This document shows, piece by piece, positions 23,838-31,606 of a stretch of DNA of 51,367 nucleotides. The position numbers and the translations under genes were made by a program. The stretch is taken from assembly GCA_023511655.1 (NCBI GenBank), contig JAIMBB010000007.1, positions 1 through 51,367 of the forward strand, read 5' to 3'. The notes beneath the pieces are model-generated. The model did no database searches. It saw nothing but the letters and a program-made list of their open reading frames with translations, and was not told the DNA's origin. How positions within the stretch are numbered: position 1 is the first letter of the stretch; every line of letters begins with the position of its first letter. The DNA comes from Anaerolineae bacterium. GTDB lineage: Bacteria; Chloroflexota; Anaerolineae; J036; Brachytrichaceae.

Positions 23838-25295
23838 ATGACGACTGGTTCGGTCGAACTGCGCCCTCGCGCCACTGGCGAAATCTTTGCGCTCACGTTC
23901 GATCTTTATCGAAGGCACTTTCCGCTTTTCTTCTCCATCATCGCGGTTGTCCTACTCCCAATCATGCTGTTGAATGCGTTAAGCACGATAGCTGCGCTCG
24001 GCGTGATCGTGATGACGCCAGGCGAGGTGCCGGAGGCCGTTTTCGCCGGACTGGTCTTTGCGTTCAACTGCATTCCGCCGCTCCTCTGGTTGCTGGGCAT
24101 CTTCTGGCCCTGGGCGGAAGGCGCGCTCAGCTTCAACGTGATCGAGCGCGTGCTAGGCCGCGAGCCGGGCCTGCGAGCGTCCTACAGCCAGACGCGCCAG
24201 AACTGGGCCTCGCTGTGGATTGCGAACTTGCTGGCGCAGATCGGCATCTCCCTGCCACTCCTGGTGGCCTACCTGATCGTATTCGCTGGCCTGTTCTCAG
24301 TGGCGCTGGTGCCCGTGATGGGGGTCTTCGGCGCCGATGTATATGCGAACGTCCCGCCGATTGTCCCCGTTGTCATGGCTGTCCTGTGTGTGCCGCTCTT
24401 CATCGGCGCGCTGGTCGTCTCGGTTGTGCTGGCCATCAACTGGACCTTCCGCGCGCCGGCCATCGTCGGCGAAGGCGTGGATGGCCTGCGCGGGCTCAGC
24501 CGCAGCGTGGCGATCGCGCGGGGCGACCGCTGGCGCATCTTTTGGCGCTATGTCCTGTTGTTCATCGTCGAGTTCCTCGTGGTGGCCGTGCCTTCGCTCA
24601 TCGTGAGCGGCGTGTTGCTAGCCGGCGCCTTTGCGCTTCAGCGAAACTCCTTGCCGAGCACTCTCGACTTCGATGTTACCGCGTTGCCCGGGTTCGTGGC
24701 GATCGCCGTAGTTGCTGCTGCCTTCAGCGTCATCGGCTCGCTGTTGATTGCGCCTTTTCGCGTCGTCTTTACTGCGCTGAATTATCTGGACTTGCGCATC
24801 CGCAAAGAGAACCTGGCTGCACTGCTGGCGAGCGCAGCCGTTTCATCAGCGAGCAACGCGACATCGCCTCCGGCCGGCGTGGAGCAGCCGGCGTCACCCG
24901 TGGCGCAGCCGGCGCCGAGTGCGCCCGGCTCGCCCTATCGCAGCGCCGATTGGAAAGCGGTGGACCTGGCCAAGCTGACGCCGGGGCAGCGGGTCGGCGT
25001 GTTGTTCAACCGCATCCGCGCCGAGGGCGAAAACGCGCAAATGCTGAATGATCTGGCGCTCGCTCTGATGGAGATCGGCGATTGGGGCGGCGCGCTGGAT
25101 GCGCTGACGCGCGCGCGCGCGATCGCCCCCACCGACCCCGACGTTGTATACAACCTGATGGTGCTGTATCGTGAACGCCGGGATACGACAGCCGCGCGCC
25201 GGATGATGCAGGAGTATCTGCGGCTGGAAACCAATCCGGATGAACTGGCTGCAGTGCGCAACGACCCGCGCTTCAAAGATCTGTTGCCGGAGTGA
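23838..25295 (+). CDS. polytopic membrane protein with C-terminal TPR-like domain
   Basis: A 485-aa protein with an N-terminal membrane domain (about 1-330) of six or so TM helices, similar in layout to 'DUF975/glycerophosphodiester phosphodiesterase membrane domain'-type proteins, starting LRPRATGEIFALTFDLYRRH, a motif seen at the start of that group. A Ser/Pro/Ala-rich linker (about 335-375) leads to a cytoplasmic TPR-like region (about 385-485, LNDLALALMEIGDWGGALDA, PDVVYNLMVLYRER). The start at 23838 is set by the leaderless promoter; the ORF could extend to 23799. Function is unknown. Confidence 0.65.
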   Translation: MTTGSVELRPRATGEIFALTFDLYRRHFPLFFSIIAVVLLPIMLLNALSTIAALGVIVMTPGEVPEAVFAGLVFAFNCIPPLLWLLGIFWPWAEGALSFNVIERVLGREPGLRASYSQTRQNWASLWIANLLAQIGISLPLLVAYLIVFAGLFSVALVPVMGVFGADVYANVPPIVPVVMAVLCVPLFIGALVVSVVLAINWTFRAPAIVGEGVDGLRGLSRSVAIARGDRWRIFWRYVLLFIVEFLVVAVPSLIVSGVLLAGAFALQRNSLPSTLDFDVTALPGFVAIAVVAAAFSVIGSLLIAPFRVVFTALNYLDLRIRKENLAALLASAAVSSASNATSPPAGVEQPASPVAQPAPSAPGSPYRSADWKAVDLAKLTPGQRVGVLFNRIRAEGENAQMLNDLALALMEIGDWGGALDALTRARAIAPTDPDVVYNLMVLYRERRDTTAARRMMQEYLRLETNPDELAAVRNDPRFKDLLPE

Positions 25296-25389
25296 ACCTT
25301 GGCGCGGCGTTCTTCAGCGCGGGCAGGGTATGCCGGGGTATGTATGTGGCCGATCGAGTTTGTGCGCGTGGTGGTGAAGGTGTATTGTG

Positions 25390-26244
25390 ATGACGATGCC
25401 GAACTTACAAGACAAGATCTGTGTTGTGACTGGAGCGACGGCCGGCATTGGCCGGGTGAGCGCGCGCCGCTTGGCGGAGATGGGTGCAAAGGTGATCGTG
25501 GTGAGCCGCAACCCGCACAAGTGCGATGAGGTCGTGGCCGCCATCCGCCAACAAACGGGCAATGCCGCGGTGGAAGCCATGCCGGCCGATTTGTCGTCGT
25601 TGCGCGAGATTCGCGCGTTAGCGCGTCGCTTCCTCGATGCCTATCCCCGGCTCGACGTGTTGCTGAACAACGCCGGCGCCATCTTCACCGCACGACAGGT
25701 GAGCGCCGACGGCATTGAGATGACCTGGGCGCTCAATCATCTCGGCTACTTCTTGCTCACGCATCTGCTCATGGATGCCCTGGCGGCCGCGCCGGCAGCG
25801 CGCGTGATCAACGTGTCCTCCGACGCGCACCTGATGGGGGTCATCCACTTCGACGACGTGCAGTTCGAGCGGCGGCGCTACAGCGGGTTCGGTGCCTATA
25901 GCCAGTCCAAGCTGGCCAACGTGATGCACGCCTATGCCCTGGCACGTCGGCTGGAGGGCACCTCCATCACTGTGAACGCATTGCATCCCGGCGCCGTGGC
26001 GACGGATTTCGGCAAGAACAACAGCGGCGCCTGGGGCAAGGTGTTTAAGCTGTTCGGCCGGTTCACCATCGGCCCGGAGGAAGGGGCGAAGACCAGCGTC
26101 TACCTGGCCTCCTCGCCAGAGGTCGCCGGCGTTAGCGGCAAGTACTTCTATCGCTGCAGGGCCAAACCCTCGTCGAGGGCGTCGTACGACGTGCAGGCCC
26201 AAGAGAAGCTGTGGCGCCTGAGCGCGGAAATGGTCGGCCTGTAG
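25390..26244 (+). CDS. short-chain dehydrogenase/reductase (retinol dehydrogenase-like)
   Basis: A 284-aa classical SDR. It shows the NAD(P)-binding TGATAGIGR near the N-terminus, VVSRN after beta-2 (Arg favouring NADP), the NNAG motif, a catalytic Ser in RVINVSSDAH, and the YSQSK catalytic motif. The C-terminal part (LHPGAVATDFGKNNSG and FTIGPEEGAKTSVYLASSPE) matches retinol dehydrogenase/WWOX-like members. An AAGGTG site precedes the ATG at 25390; ATG 25396 and GTG 25387 are also possible. Substrate is unknown. A strong terminator follows. Confidence 0.85.
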   Translation: MTMPNLQDKICVVTGATAGIGRVSARRLAEMGAKVIVVSRNPHKCDEVVAAIRQQTGNAAVEAMPADLSSLREIRALARRFLDAYPRLDVLLNNAGAIFTARQVSADGIEMTWALNHLGYFLLTHLLMDALAAAPAARVINVSSDAHLMGVIHFDDVQFERRRYSGFGAYSQSKLANVMHAYALARRLEGTSITVNALHPGAVATDFGKNNSGAWGKVFKLFGRFTIGPEEGAKTSVYLASSPEVAGVSGKYFYRCRAKPSSRASYDVQAQEKLWRLSAEMVGL

Positions 26245-26270
26245 CAGTCAGACGCTTCGACGCGCCTTTC

Positions 26271-26306
26271 GAACCCCCGGTTTCTTCAAAACCGGGGGTT
26301 TGTCTT
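26271..26306 (+). terminator. rho-independent terminator after the SDR gene
   Basis: AACCCCCGGTTT and AAACCGGGGGTT form a strong stem with a short loop, followed by TTGTCTT. It isolates the dcw cluster from upstream transcription. Confidence 0.88.
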
Positions 26307-26324
26307 ATCCCACCTTCCCACGAG

Positions 26325-26344
26325 TTATCCCCAATTGTGGATAA
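26325..26344. promoter_or_regulatory. pair of inverted DnaA boxes upstream of mraZ
   Basis: TTATCCCCA (26325-26333) faces TGTGGATAA (26336-26344), the latter a perfect DnaA box complement (TTATCCACA). They lie just before the mraZ promoter. The density of boxes is too low for an origin, so regulation by DnaA is more likely. Confidence 0.65.
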
Positions 26345-26348
26345 GTGG

Positions 26349-26376
26349 TTGCGATATATACGTTTATGAGTATGAT
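26349..26376 (+). promoter_or_regulatory. probable mraZ/dcw promoter
   Basis: TTGCGA (26349-26354), 16-bp spacer, TATGAT (26371-26376). The predicted start falls just before the MraZ repeats. Confidence 0.55.
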
Positions 26377-26384
26377 GAGGCCTG

Positions 26385-26424
26385 TAGTGGGAAGAAGTGG
26401 GTCGAAGTGGAGTATAGTGGTAAG
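26385..26424 (+). promoter_or_regulatory. MraZ operator (four direct repeats, 10-bp phase)
   Basis: GTGG begins at 26387, 26397, 26407 and 26417, each preceded by A or AA, giving four repeats exactly 10 bp apart directly before mraZ. This matches the known MraZ autoregulatory operator layout of three or four 10-bp-phased TGGG-type repeats. Confidence 0.8.
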
Positions 26425-26431
26425 GGCATAA

Positions 26432-26860
26432 ATGTTTCTCGGTGAATTCACGCACACCCTGGATGAAAAGAGCCGCCTGACGTTGCCGGCTAAGTTTCGT
26501 GCGCGGCTCGCCGACGGGGTGGTGATGACGACCGGGTCGGATAAATGCCTGCTGGTGTACCCACTCGACGAGTTCAAATTGTTGTTCGAGCGAGTGAGCG
26601 CCCTGCCAGTCATGGGGAGGGAGGCGGCTACGCTGCGGCGCATGCTCTATAGCAACGCGCACGACGCCGTGCCGGATAAACAGAATCGCGTCGTCATCCC
26701 CCAACCACTGCGCGAGTATGCCGGGATCGTCAACGAGGCGGTCGTCGTCGGCGTGGGCAAGTTCATCGAGATTTGGAATCCGCAGGAGTGGCAGCGGGCG
26801 CGCGAAGAGATCCAGGCGCACGCTGCGCAGAAGGACGTGTGGGCGAGTTTGGGGATTTAG
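26432..26860 (+). CDS. mraZ: transcriptional regulator MraZ
   Basis: A 142-aa DNA-binding repressor of the dcw cluster, made of two swapped-hairpin AbrB-type domains (about 5-50 and 75-120). Signatures are HTLDEKSRLTLPAKFR and its echo DKQNRVVIPQPLREYAG. It binds the four phased repeats just upstream as a ring-shaped oligomer in characterised species. An AAGG site precedes the ATG. First gene of an unbroken plus-strand cluster running to ftsZ. Confidence 0.96.
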   Translation: MFLGEFTHTLDEKSRLTLPAKFRARLADGVVMTTGSDKCLLVYPLDEFKLLFERVSALPVMGREAATLRRMLYSNAHDAVPDKQNRVVIPQPLREYAGIVNEAVVVGVGKFIEIWNPQEWQRAREEIQAHAAQKDVWASLGI

Positions 26861-26878
26861 AGCTGAAGATAGGAGAGT

Positions 26879-27898
26879 GTGGGGGATGGGGGAGTGAGCG
26901 TTGCTCTGCCGTCTTCGAGCGCTTCCGAGATGCATGTTCCGGTCTTGTTCGATGAAGTCATGCAAGCTTTGCAGCCGAGGAGCGGTGGGCGCTATCTTGA
27001 TTGCACTCTGGGAGGTGGCGGACATACCGAAGGTTTATTGAAGGCGATTGCACCGGATGGGCGTGTGTTGGCGACCGACGCCGACCCTGACGCCATCGCC
27101 AGGGCGAGCGAAAGATTACGCAGTTCGCTGAGCGAACGACTGACGTTGCGTCAGGCCTGGCTGGACGAGACGCCGGCTCTGGCGCGGTCGCTCGGCTTCG
27201 CGCCGCTCGATGGCGTGCTGGTGGACCTGGGGCTGTCGTCCGATCAGCTTGATGCCGCCGAGCGCGGCTTTTCGTTCATGCGCGAGGGGCCGCTCGATAT
27301 GCGCTTCGACCGCAGCCGCGGCGTGCCGGCGTGGAAGCTGATCGAGCAGATGGATGTGCAGCGCTTGACCGAGGTGCTGCGCGCATACGGCGAAGTGCCC
27401 AACGCGCGGCGCGTCGCCGAAGCGATCTGGCAGGCTCGACCAATCATGACGACCGGCCGGTTGCGCGATGTGGTGTCGGGAGTAGTGCGAACGCGTTCGG
27501 AGCGCATTCACCCGGCTACTCAGGTCTTCCAGGCCCTGCGCATCGCGGTGAACGACGAATTGCGACGCCTGGAGGCGGCGTTGCCGGAACTAATCGAGAT
27601 ATTGAAGCCAGGTGGGCGCATTGCCGTGATCACCTTCCATTCTTTAGAGGATCGGATCGTCAAGGATGTCTTCCGACGCGAGTCGCGCAGCGAGGTTGCC
27701 CAGCCTGGTTTTGGCGCTGACGAGAGCCGGTTGGCTCGCCTTCGGTTGGTGAACAAAGTGCCGATCAGGCCGAGCGAGGCCGAGGTGGCACGCAATCCGC
27801 GCGCGCGGAGCGCCAAGCTGCGCGTGGGGGAACGACTGGGACCGGAAGATGGAGAGGAAAGGCGGATGCGGCAAAAGCGCACGAGGGATGGTGAATGA
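26879..27898 (+). CDS. rsmH: 16S rRNA m4C1402 methyltransferase RsmH
   Basis: Methylates N4 of C1402 in 16S rRNA using SAM. The 339-aa product has the SAM loop YLDCTLGGGGHTEGLL, VLVDLGLSSDQLD, the RGFSFMREGPLDMRFD segment, and NARRVAEAIW, VFQALRIAVNDEL and VITFHSLEDRIVK, all canonical. The GTG at 26879 follows AGGAG closely; GTG 26894 or ATG 26930 (MHVPVLFDEV) would give the more usual N-terminus. It overlaps the FtsL-like start by 4 nt. Confidence 0.95.
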   Translation: MGDGGVSVALPSSSASEMHVPVLFDEVMQALQPRSGGRYLDCTLGGGGHTEGLLKAIAPDGRVLATDADPDAIARASERLRSSLSERLTLRQAWLDETPALARSLGFAPLDGVLVDLGLSSDQLDAAERGFSFMREGPLDMRFDRSRGVPAWKLIEQMDVQRLTEVLRAYGEVPNARRVAEAIWQARPIMTTGRLRDVVSGVVRTRSERIHPATQVFQALRIAVNDELRRLEAALPELIEILKPGGRIAVITFHSLEDRIVKDVFRRESRSEVAQPGFGADESRLARLRLVNKVPIRPSEAEVARNPRARSAKLRVGERLGPEDGEERRMRQKRTRDGE

Positions 27899-28254
27899 TG
27901 GGCTTGGTTCGGGGCTGGTGGCACAAGTTGCGCGCGGTGGATGCGAGCGATCGCCGCGCTGCAGCGATGGCGATTTTGAGCGGGTCGGTGTTGGTTGTCC
28001 TCATCGTGGTCTGGTTGGCGCTGTCCACGCGCACCGCGCTGCTCAACCAGCAGCTCGATGAGCTGGACGCGAAACACGCGCGGTTGACCGACGAAATCAA
28101 CCAGACGTGGATGGAGATCGGCGAGATCACCTCGCCGCGAATGATGGAAGATCGGGCCAGACGCTTGGGGTTCAAGCCTGCCGAGCGGATCGAATATCTG
28201 GTGGCATTGGAGGTCACGCCGGTGGCCGCGGCGACGCGCGCGACCGGCGAGTGA
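27895..28254 (+). CDS. ftsL: FtsL/DivIC-like cell division protein
   Basis: A 119-aa bitopic protein with a short basic cytoplasmic tail, one TM helix (about 27-47, SGSVLVVLIVVWLALS), a heptad-containing extracellular coiled coil (about 48-85, NQQLDELDAKHARLTDEI) and a tail with RARRLGFKPAERIEYL, typical of FtsL. It should join the FtsQ-FtsB-type complex that activates FtsW-FtsI. Position between rsmH and ftsI is the usual ftsL slot. ATGA overlap with rsmH indicates coupling. Confidence 0.85.
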   Translation: MMGLVRGWWHKLRAVDASDRRAAAMAILSGSVLVVLIVVWLALSTRTALLNQQLDELDAKHARLTDEINQTWMEIGEITSPRMMEDRARRLGFKPAERIEYLVALEVTPVAAATRATGE

Positions 28255-28308
28255 TGGAAGAACAGGCGATGCGTTCGACGAACGACGCGACGAAAACAGG
28301 CAGAACCC

Positions 28309-30015
28309 ATGATATCTTCACGACGGCTCATCACCCTGGCAGTCATCATTGGCCTGACCATCGCGATCGCGTTCACGCGCGCCGTGCAGGTGCAGGTGTT
28401 CGAGAATCCGAAGTATGCTGCCGCAGCCAACGACCAGCAAACCGAGACGCGCATCACGCTCGCGCCACGTGGGGCCATCTTCGACCGGGCTGGCCACTTG
28501 CTTGCCGTCAGCAACCGTGCCTACATTATCCGCGTGGATACTCGAACGCTCACCGACACGGCTACGGTCGCGACGGCCCTCGCGCCCGTGATGGGTCGGT
28601 CGGTGGAGGAGGCGCGCAGGCGCATCGAAGCCATCCTCGAAGATCGCAAGTCCATTACCCCCACGCTCAGCACGGTTGTCGCCTATAACGTCTCACCGCA
28701 GGCGACTTACCAACTGACCAAGACGCTGCAGTCGCTCGCGCGCGGCGGCCTGCTGGTGGATGAAACCTGGGCGCGCGCATATCCCCATGGCCCGATCGCC
28801 GGGCCGACCATCGGCTTTGTCAGCCTGCAACCGGTGGGCTATGCCGGAGTCGAAGCCTACTACGACTCGCGCTTGAACTCCTCGGTTGGCCAGCGCAAAG
28901 AACGCAGCCGGCTCGATCTGCTCGTCATCACCCCCACTCAGAGCGGTGCTGATATGGTGCTCACGCTCGACCTTAACCTGCAGACCTACGTCGAGACGCG
29001 GCTGGCGCAGGCCATCCAGGATACGCGCGCCACCAGCGGCACGATCATTGTGATGGAGACGAAAACCGGCGCCATCCTGGCTTCTGCCTCCTGGCCCGGC
29101 TACGATCCCAACCGCGCCATCGAGCTGGCGAGTACGTCCGGTGCCGGCCTGTTGCGCGACCCGGCCGTGAGCGACGTGTATGAGCCAGGCTCTGTTTTGA
29201 AAGTCCTGACCATTGCTGCGGCTCTCGAATTGGGGCAGGTGACTACCCGGACAATCTTCACCGATACCGGCCGCCTGGTCATCAACAACAAGCGCATCTA
29301 CAACTCCGACCGCGGGCGTTACGGCCGTGTGGACATCGAGGACATCCTGGCTAACTCACTGAACGTGCCGACCGCGCAGATCGCGCTGGACATAGGCGAG
29401 AAGGCATTCTACGAGCGGTTCAAGTTGTTCGGGTTCGGACATCGCACCGGCATAGATCTGGGCAACGAGGCGGCCGGCACGTTGCGCACGCCGACCGATC
29501 CCGAATGGTCGCGCACCGACCTGGCGACCAATAGCTACGGCCAGGGCATGACGGCCACGCCGTATCAGGTGATCAACGCCATCAACGCGATTGCCAACGA
29601 CGGCGTGTTGATGCAGCCGTATATCGTTCAGCAGTGGCGCGAGGCCGACGGAGAGGTCGTTCAAAAGCAGCCGGTGCAGGTTGCCCGCGTGGTCTCCGTC
29701 GAAACGGCGCGCACGTTGCGCGAGGTCATGACGGCAGCCACGCGGCGCGGCACGCCGCGGGCGTTCGTCAAAGGCTACACCGTGGCCGGCAAGACCGGTA
29801 CGGCCGACTGGTATCTGCGCGGCGTGAAGCAGGAGACCACCATCGTCACCTATGTCGGGTTCCTCCCTGCCGATCAACCGCAAATTACGATTCTGGTGAA
29901 ACTGGATCAGCCCAGGAGTTCGAAGTGGGCGGGGCCGACGACTGTGCCCGTCTTTCACGACGTCGCCGAGCGCGCTTGCCAGATCCTGGGCATCGCGCCG
30001 AACGCGGCGAAATGA
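28309..30015 (+). CDS. ftsI: class B penicillin-binding protein FtsI (PBP2/3-type transpeptidase)
   Basis: The septal DD-transpeptidase. The 568-aa protein has an N-terminal TM anchor (about 5-25), a pedestal domain beginning RITLAPRGAIFDRAGHLLA, and a transpeptidase domain from about 200. Active-site motifs are EPGSVLKV (SxxK nucleophile), ANSLNV (SxN) and VAGKTGTADW (KTG). No PASTA domains are present. It follows ftsL by 54 bp; an AGGCAG-like site precedes the ATG. murE would normally come next but is absent. Confidence 0.95.
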   Translation: MISSRRLITLAVIIGLTIAIAFTRAVQVQVFENPKYAAAANDQQTETRITLAPRGAIFDRAGHLLAVSNRAYIIRVDTRTLTDTATVATALAPVMGRSVEEARRRIEAILEDRKSITPTLSTVVAYNVSPQATYQLTKTLQSLARGGLLVDETWARAYPHGPIAGPTIGFVSLQPVGYAGVEAYYDSRLNSSVGQRKERSRLDLLVITPTQSGADMVLTLDLNLQTYVETRLAQAIQDTRATSGTIIVMETKTGAILASASWPGYDPNRAIELASTSGAGLLRDPAVSDVYEPGSVLKVLTIAAALELGQVTTRTIFTDTGRLVINNKRIYNSDRGRYGRVDIEDILANSLNVPTAQIALDIGEKAFYERFKLFGFGHRTGIDLGNEAAGTLRTPTDPEWSRTDLATNSYGQGMTATPYQVINAINAIANDGVLMQPYIVQQWREADGEVVQKQPVQVARVVSVETARTLREVMTAATRRGTPRAFVKGYTVAGKTGTADWYLRGVKQETTIVTYVGFLPADQPQITILVKLDQPRSSKWAGPTTVPVFHDVAERACQILGIAPNAAK

Positions 30016-30097
30016 TAAGGAGAGGACCTCCATTCGGCCTTGCAGCTCCAGACGCTGGATTGCGGATACCGAACGCTATAGTTATTGGCTCTGAGAG

Positions 30098-31552
30098 ATG
30101 TTGACCTTAGCGGATGTAGTCGAAGGCGTGAGCGGTCAGCGCATCGAGGCGCTGGCCAGGCGTCCCGTCAAAAACGTGGTCATAGACTCGCGGCAGGCGC
30201 TGCGCGACGACCTGTTCGTGGCGCTGCCCGGCGAGCGCGTGGATGGCCATGACTACGTCGGCCACGCCTTTGGCCGCGGCGCGCTCGCTGCGATTGTGCA
30301 TCACGATCGCGTCCCGAACCTGGAAGGGCTGGAGGTCGGGCGTTTCGACGTGCGCCGTGCGCCGGCCGACCAGCCAGCCGACCTAGCCCTTCCCCTGCTC
30401 GTCCGCGTGGACGACACGCTGTCGGCGCTCCAACGCCTGTCGGCCTTCTGGCGAGCCAGGTTCAATCTGCGCGTGATCGGCATCACGGGCAGCGTTGGCA
30501 AGACCACGACCAAAGAGCTGGTCGCGCAGGTCTTGAGCATGCGCTATCGCGTTTTGAAGACCGAGGGCAACTACAACAACGAGATCGGCATCCCGCTCAC
30601 CCTGCTCAAGCTGCGGCCGGAGCACGAATGCGCGGTGATCGAAATGGGCATGTATGGGTTGGGCGAGATTGCCGCCTATTGTCGGTGGGCCAGGCCGCAG
30701 GTCGGCGTGGTCACCATCGTCGCGCCGGTGCACCTGTCGCGGCTGGGCACGATCGAGAACATCGTCAAGGCCAAGTCGGAATTGCCGGCGGCGTTGCCCT
30801 CGGAAGAGGAAGGCGGGGTGGCCATTTTGAACGACGATGACGAGCGGGTGCGCGGCATGGCGGCGGTGACCAAGGCGCGCGTGATCAACTATGGGTTGAC
30901 GCCGCGTGCCGACGTGTGGGCTGACAACATCGAAAGCTTCGGCCTGGATGGCATTGCCTTCACCCTGCACTATGGCCGTGGGTCGTGGCTGGCCAAGCTG
31001 CCCTTGATCGGACGGCACAGCGTGCAAACGGCGCTGCGTGCGGCGGCGGTTGGGCTGGTCGAAGGAATGGACCTGGGAGACGTCATCGAGGGGCTGCGCA
31101 CCCCGCCGGCGCAGTTGCGGCTGGTGGTGGCCAAGGGGCCGTTCAACTCGCTGGTGTTGGACGACACCTACAACGCCAGCGCCGAATCCACCATCGCGGC
31201 GCTCAACCTACTCGCCGAGATCGAGGGCGAGGGACCGCGCATCGCTGTGCTGGGCGACATGCTTGAGCTGGGCGATGCCGAAAAGCAGGCTCACGACGAG
31301 GTGGGATGTCGGGCCGCGCTGGTAGCGCGATACGTGATCGGCGTGGGCGAACGATCGAAGTGGACGTGCCGGGCGGCAATCGAGTGCGGCGCACCACCGG
31401 AGCGCGTCTTCCACGTGATGACCAACGGCGAAGCCCTGGAGGTGTTGAACGACATCGTGCGCGAACGCTGTGTGATCCTGGTGAAAGGATCGCGCGGCAT
31501 GAAGATGGAAGAAATCGTGGCTGGGCTTGGGGGACTGGCAAATGAGGATTGA
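30098..31552 (+). CDS. murF: UDP-MurNAc-tripeptide--D-Ala-D-Ala ligase MurF
   Basis: Adds D-Ala-D-Ala to the UDP-MurNAc tripeptide in the cytoplasm using ATP. The 484-aa product has the MurF N-domain (DSRQALRDDLFVALPGERVD), the P-loop GITGSVGKTTTKE, LKTEGNYNNEIGIPLTLL, the Glu of VIEMGMYGLGEIA and the C-domain motif DDTYNASAESTIAAL. It follows ftsI by 82 bp; a GAGAG site lies close to the ATG. Identified as MurF rather than MurE by the NYNNEIGIP motif. Confidence 0.95.
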   Translation: MLTLADVVEGVSGQRIEALARRPVKNVVIDSRQALRDDLFVALPGERVDGHDYVGHAFGRGALAAIVHHDRVPNLEGLEVGRFDVRRAPADQPADLALPLLVRVDDTLSALQRLSAFWRARFNLRVIGITGSVGKTTTKELVAQVLSMRYRVLKTEGNYNNEIGIPLTLLKLRPEHECAVIEMGMYGLGEIAAYCRWARPQVGVVTIVAPVHLSRLGTIENIVKAKSELPAALPSEEEGGVAILNDDDERVRGMAAVTKARVINYGLTPRADVWADNIESFGLDGIAFTLHYGRGSWLAKLPLIGRHSVQTALRAAAVGLVEGMDLGDVIEGLRTPPAQLRLVVAKGPFNSLVLDDTYNASAESTIAALNLLAEIEGEGPRIAVLGDMLELGDAEKQAHDEVGCRAALVARYVIGVGERSKWTCRAAIECGAPPERVFHVMTNGEALEVLNDIVRERCVILVKGSRGMKMEEIVAGLGGLANED

Positions 31553-31606
31553 CACAAAAAGGCGAACGCCAGGCGCCGCAGGCGCGGGCGGCGTTCGACA
31601 CCCGAA

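Noticed and set aside
26325-26344. Replication origin near mraZ
   Set aside because: Only two or three DnaA boxes, with no AT-rich unwinding region and no dnaA or dnaN gene nearby. Regulatory boxes fit better.
31563-31598. Riboswitch or attenuator before mraY
   Set aside because: There is a GAACGCC/GGCGTTC hairpin, but no T-run, alternative pairing or known aptamer pattern could be seen. It is mentioned only as a hairpin.
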